In this document: positions 61,791 through 64,000 of the stretch, one piece after another
Position numbering within the stretch: the stretch's first letter is position 1
Layout: every line of letters begins with the position of its first letter
Source: Rosellinia necatrix
Taxonomy: Eukaryota > Ascomycota > Sordariomycetes > Xylariales > Xylariaceae
Direction of reading: 5' to 3'
Assembly (NCBI GenBank): GCA_021209875.1
Contig: JAGYVD010000005.1
Span: 496,001 to 560,000, forward strand
Length of the DNA: 64,000 nucleotides
Position numbers and translations under genes: made by a program
The notes under the pieces: model-generated
The model's input: only the letters and a program-made list of their open reading frames with translations
Databases searched by the model: none
Told to the model about the DNA's origin: nothing

Positions 61791-62450
61791 ATGACCCGCA
61801 TCGGTCTCACCGTTGCTCGCCTGGCCAGAATGGCAATGCGCGGCGTCACTTCCACCGGCACCAGAAGGGCCATACCCTCGAGGCCACGGGCCTTCAGCGC
61901 TCGGGCGACCCCCTCGAGGCCATTCTCGACCAGTCACCGCCTCGCCAAGCCTCTACACACCGATGATATCAGGTCCCTTCAGCCCGCCGAAATTACCGAA
62001 GGGGAGTTCCACGAGCTCGCGGACGAATATATCGAGACCCTTCTGACGGAATACGAGAAGATGCAGGACGATCGAACCGACCTTGACGTTGAGTATAGTG
62101 TACGTTATCTTCAGCCACATACCGCCTGCTCTCCACTCTCCATTGTCACTATCGTCTCGGAGACCGTTCTGACTTGGTTCATTATACAGGCTGGGGTTAT
62201 GAACCTTACTATCAACGACCTAGGCACATACGTGATTAACAAGCAGCCACCGAACAAGCAGATCTGGCTGTCATCACCTACATCCGGCCCGAAACGCTAC
62301 GACTGGGTGGTCATTAGCGAAGGCCAGAACCAGAAGCAAGACACGGCGAGAGGTGATTGGATCTATCTGCGGGATGGCTCATCACTGTCCGAACTCCTAC
62401 GCGAAGAGACGGGCGTCATTATCGAGGCCTTCCCGCCCGGCGGAAACTGA
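61791..62450 (+). CDS. YFH1: Frataxin, mitochondrial
   Basis: Iron-binding regulator of mitochondrial iron-sulfur cluster assembly. Predicted 189 residues from exons 61791-62099 and 62190-62450. The 90-bp intron (GTACGT donor, TTATACAG acceptor) is a multiple of three without a stop, so the frame also reads through. Removing it rebuilds [13 protein letters not shown], the conserved strand. The N-terminal 50 residues are Arg/Ser/Thr-rich with almost no acids, a typical mitochondrial presequence ([14 protein letters not shown] near its end). The acidic helix [17 protein letters not shown] (about 76-92) is the iron-binding face; [20 protein letters not shown] and RYDWV complete the sheet, and [14 protein letters not shown] forms the last helix. 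I chose ATG 61791, preceded by CCACC, over upstream in-frame codons. Confidence 0.95.
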   Translation: MTRIGLTVARLARMAMRGVTSTGTRRAIPSRPRAFSARATPSRPFSTSHRLAKPLHTDDIRSLQPAEITEGEFHELADEYIETLLTEYEKMQDDRTDLDVEYSVRYLQPHTACSPLSIVTIVSETVLTWFIIQAGVMNLTINDLGTYVINKQPPNKQIWLSSPTSGPKRYDWVVISEGQNQKQDTARGDWIYLRDGSSLSELLREETGVIIEAFPPGGN

Positions 62451-64000
62451 GGCGGATGAGCCTGAGCCTGGTAGTGGAGTCACTACACCCCTGAGACGAT
62501 CAATGTTCGTATACACCCTTGGTTGGACGCGGAGTTTGGAAGAGGAGGTTTGTATCATATGCCGCTTTCGGAGCGTGCCACTCATGATTTCTACCTTTTC
62601 GGTGTTATGTTTAATGTGCTTATACCATGTTGCTTGCACATCATGAGCTCCTCGAGGTCCACCGGAATAAGGAATCACCTGAAACAGGTGGTGGCAGGTA
62701 TGCCACGTACAAAAGGTACTTAGGTTAGTGGGTTACTATTACCCTGTTCTATCAACAGACTAAACATTCCACTCACCAAAACTTGCGATACCACTCAGCA
62801 TGAAAGGGGTGTATTCCAGGGGTCACGTCTCGGCCAACCCGCTTATGTGGTGAGGCTACCAATCGACACTAAAATATTTGGTTCGCTAGGTTGTTAGCGT
62901 CTTATTCGCTAGGTCAGATAGGAATGACCAGCTTTGGCGGGACTGCTTGGGGGATGGCATAGCGGGTCATTATAAATCTAAGGTGGTATTCTGTAGCAGA
63001 GGGAGTCTGGAATCCCGGCTCAGCAAAGGCTTGATTGGAATTCCAGAAGATAGCCATAACTAGGGCTGAGCCGTCCCCGGGATCTACATAAACGGACACA
63101 TACTTTTGCTGGCGAGTGTTCAGGATGAAGGTAGGTGAAATGGTGCACGTGATTATTTCATGCGTACCGCACATCTTACGGGCCAACCCCGGTCACGATG
63201 GGGCAAAATGACATCGGAATTTGCAGTCCTGGCGATTGGAAATTCCCCGGTGTGGGACGGGCGCGGTTCGTTTCCCTGCACCCGCATACATTACATGTGT
63301 CGTTCTCTGCATGAGTCGAACCGAAAGGCGCCGCCACCCGAGAGCGGCCCCGACCTCTCACTAGCGCCTTCACGAGGAGCGTTGGATGCGCACACGTGGG
63401 GATTTGTAGGTTACCCCCCTAAATCGAACTACAACTCCATATGTGCGCATTGTACTTTGGTGCCTTCGGGGGGTATGAAACTCATTTATCGGCGACGGCT
63501 TCAGCCTCGATTTCGTTGAACGCTTTGCTGTTTCGCCCTCGTCCCGATACTCGTCGATCAGCGTTTGTTCCATGCGTGATCCACCCTTTCTTTTGTTTTT
63601 CCCTCTTGTGTTTTTATTTTATTGTAATTGTGAAGTTTACCGCCCCCTGGACCTGGACAGTGGGGTGTGTTTTGTGGCTCGGCGGTTAGGCGGCTGGACT
63701 ATAATCATAGATATGCGAAACTGATGGGAGATTGTTTTTGTTGGCAAGTAATTTGGCCGATCGCCGTAGGACTTCGAATACAGATGTTTTTCTGTTGGGA
63801 TGAATTCTGAGGGAAGAATGACCCTGGGTGGTTGCACCACCTCAAGTACACTATAATAAACTATCTTATGATTTGAAAAGACGTATGCACATCCATATGA
63901 GCGTATACGCAACCGCATGCCTTAATTTACGTATACCGACCTATCTTAGTGGGCAGCAGTCACCACTATTCTTCGTTACGATTCCTAATGTCGTTTGGCT
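62451..64000. other. Right-edge region, no firm gene
   Basis: About 1.5 kb after frataxin. A minus-strand frame at 62914-63186 and a plus-strand frame at 63160-63519 lack recognisable features. A pyrimidine-rich stretch near 63575-63640 could belong to a promoter of a gene beyond the window. Confidence 0.4.

Noticed and set aside
62914..63186. 90-codon minus-strand frame at the right edge
   Set aside because: Reads somewhat protein-like but has no recognised motif, neighbours or splice sites to extend it.

Overview
This window looks like nuclear DNA of a filamentous ascomycete (Pezizomycotina, probably Sordariomycetes). Genes are mostly multi-exon. Their introns are short (about 50-150 bp), with GTAAGT-like donors, CTAAC-type branch sites and CAG/TAG acceptors. 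The families found are typical of these fungi: rhodopsin-domain membrane proteins, HET and HET-C proteins, NACHT-ankyrin receptors and secondary-metabolism oxidases. I joined exons by hand wherever a domain continued across a break, and every complete model listed stays in frame from start to stop.

Bases 1-12000 hold what looks like part of a secondary-metabolite gene cluster. It has a rhodopsin-domain membrane protein, a short-chain dehydrogenase, two related P450s and a BBE-type flavin oxidase. No backbone enzyme is visible, so the cluster may continue left of base 1. Bases 12000-29200 form an accessory region rich in self/non-self recognition genes: a NACHT-ankyrin NLR-like protein, a charged coiled-coil protein, a SERAC1/SesB-like serine hydrolase with a possible amyloid signalling tail, a HET-C homologue, and a HET-domain protein on the same strand next to it. 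The last pair recalls the linked het-c/pin-c incompatibility genes of Neurospora. A decayed repeat occurs near 2.2 kb and again near 22.5 kb.

Bases 30100-34300 carry five related SANT/Myb-like domain exons in a row on the minus strand. Two of them (A and E) belong to complete genes; for the other three I could not find the downstream exons. A plus-strand gene at 37 kb carries a further, more distant Myb-like module.

Bases 37-62.5 kb are core genome: UFD1, a LIN1/CD2BP2-type GYF protein with a frameshift near its end, a disordered nuclear protein with a possible AF4/AFF-like C-terminal domain, PTH2, a coiled-coil protein, RVB2 (reptin), GAPDH and frataxin. Intergenic DNA in this half is studded with TAGGTA/TACCTA runs that are rare in the left half. 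Three core genes (PTH2, GAPDH, frataxin) have introns that are multiples of three and lack an in-frame stop, so unspliced reading gives a plausible but wrong protein with an insert.

No rRNA, tRNA, CRISPR array or intact transposon could be supported.
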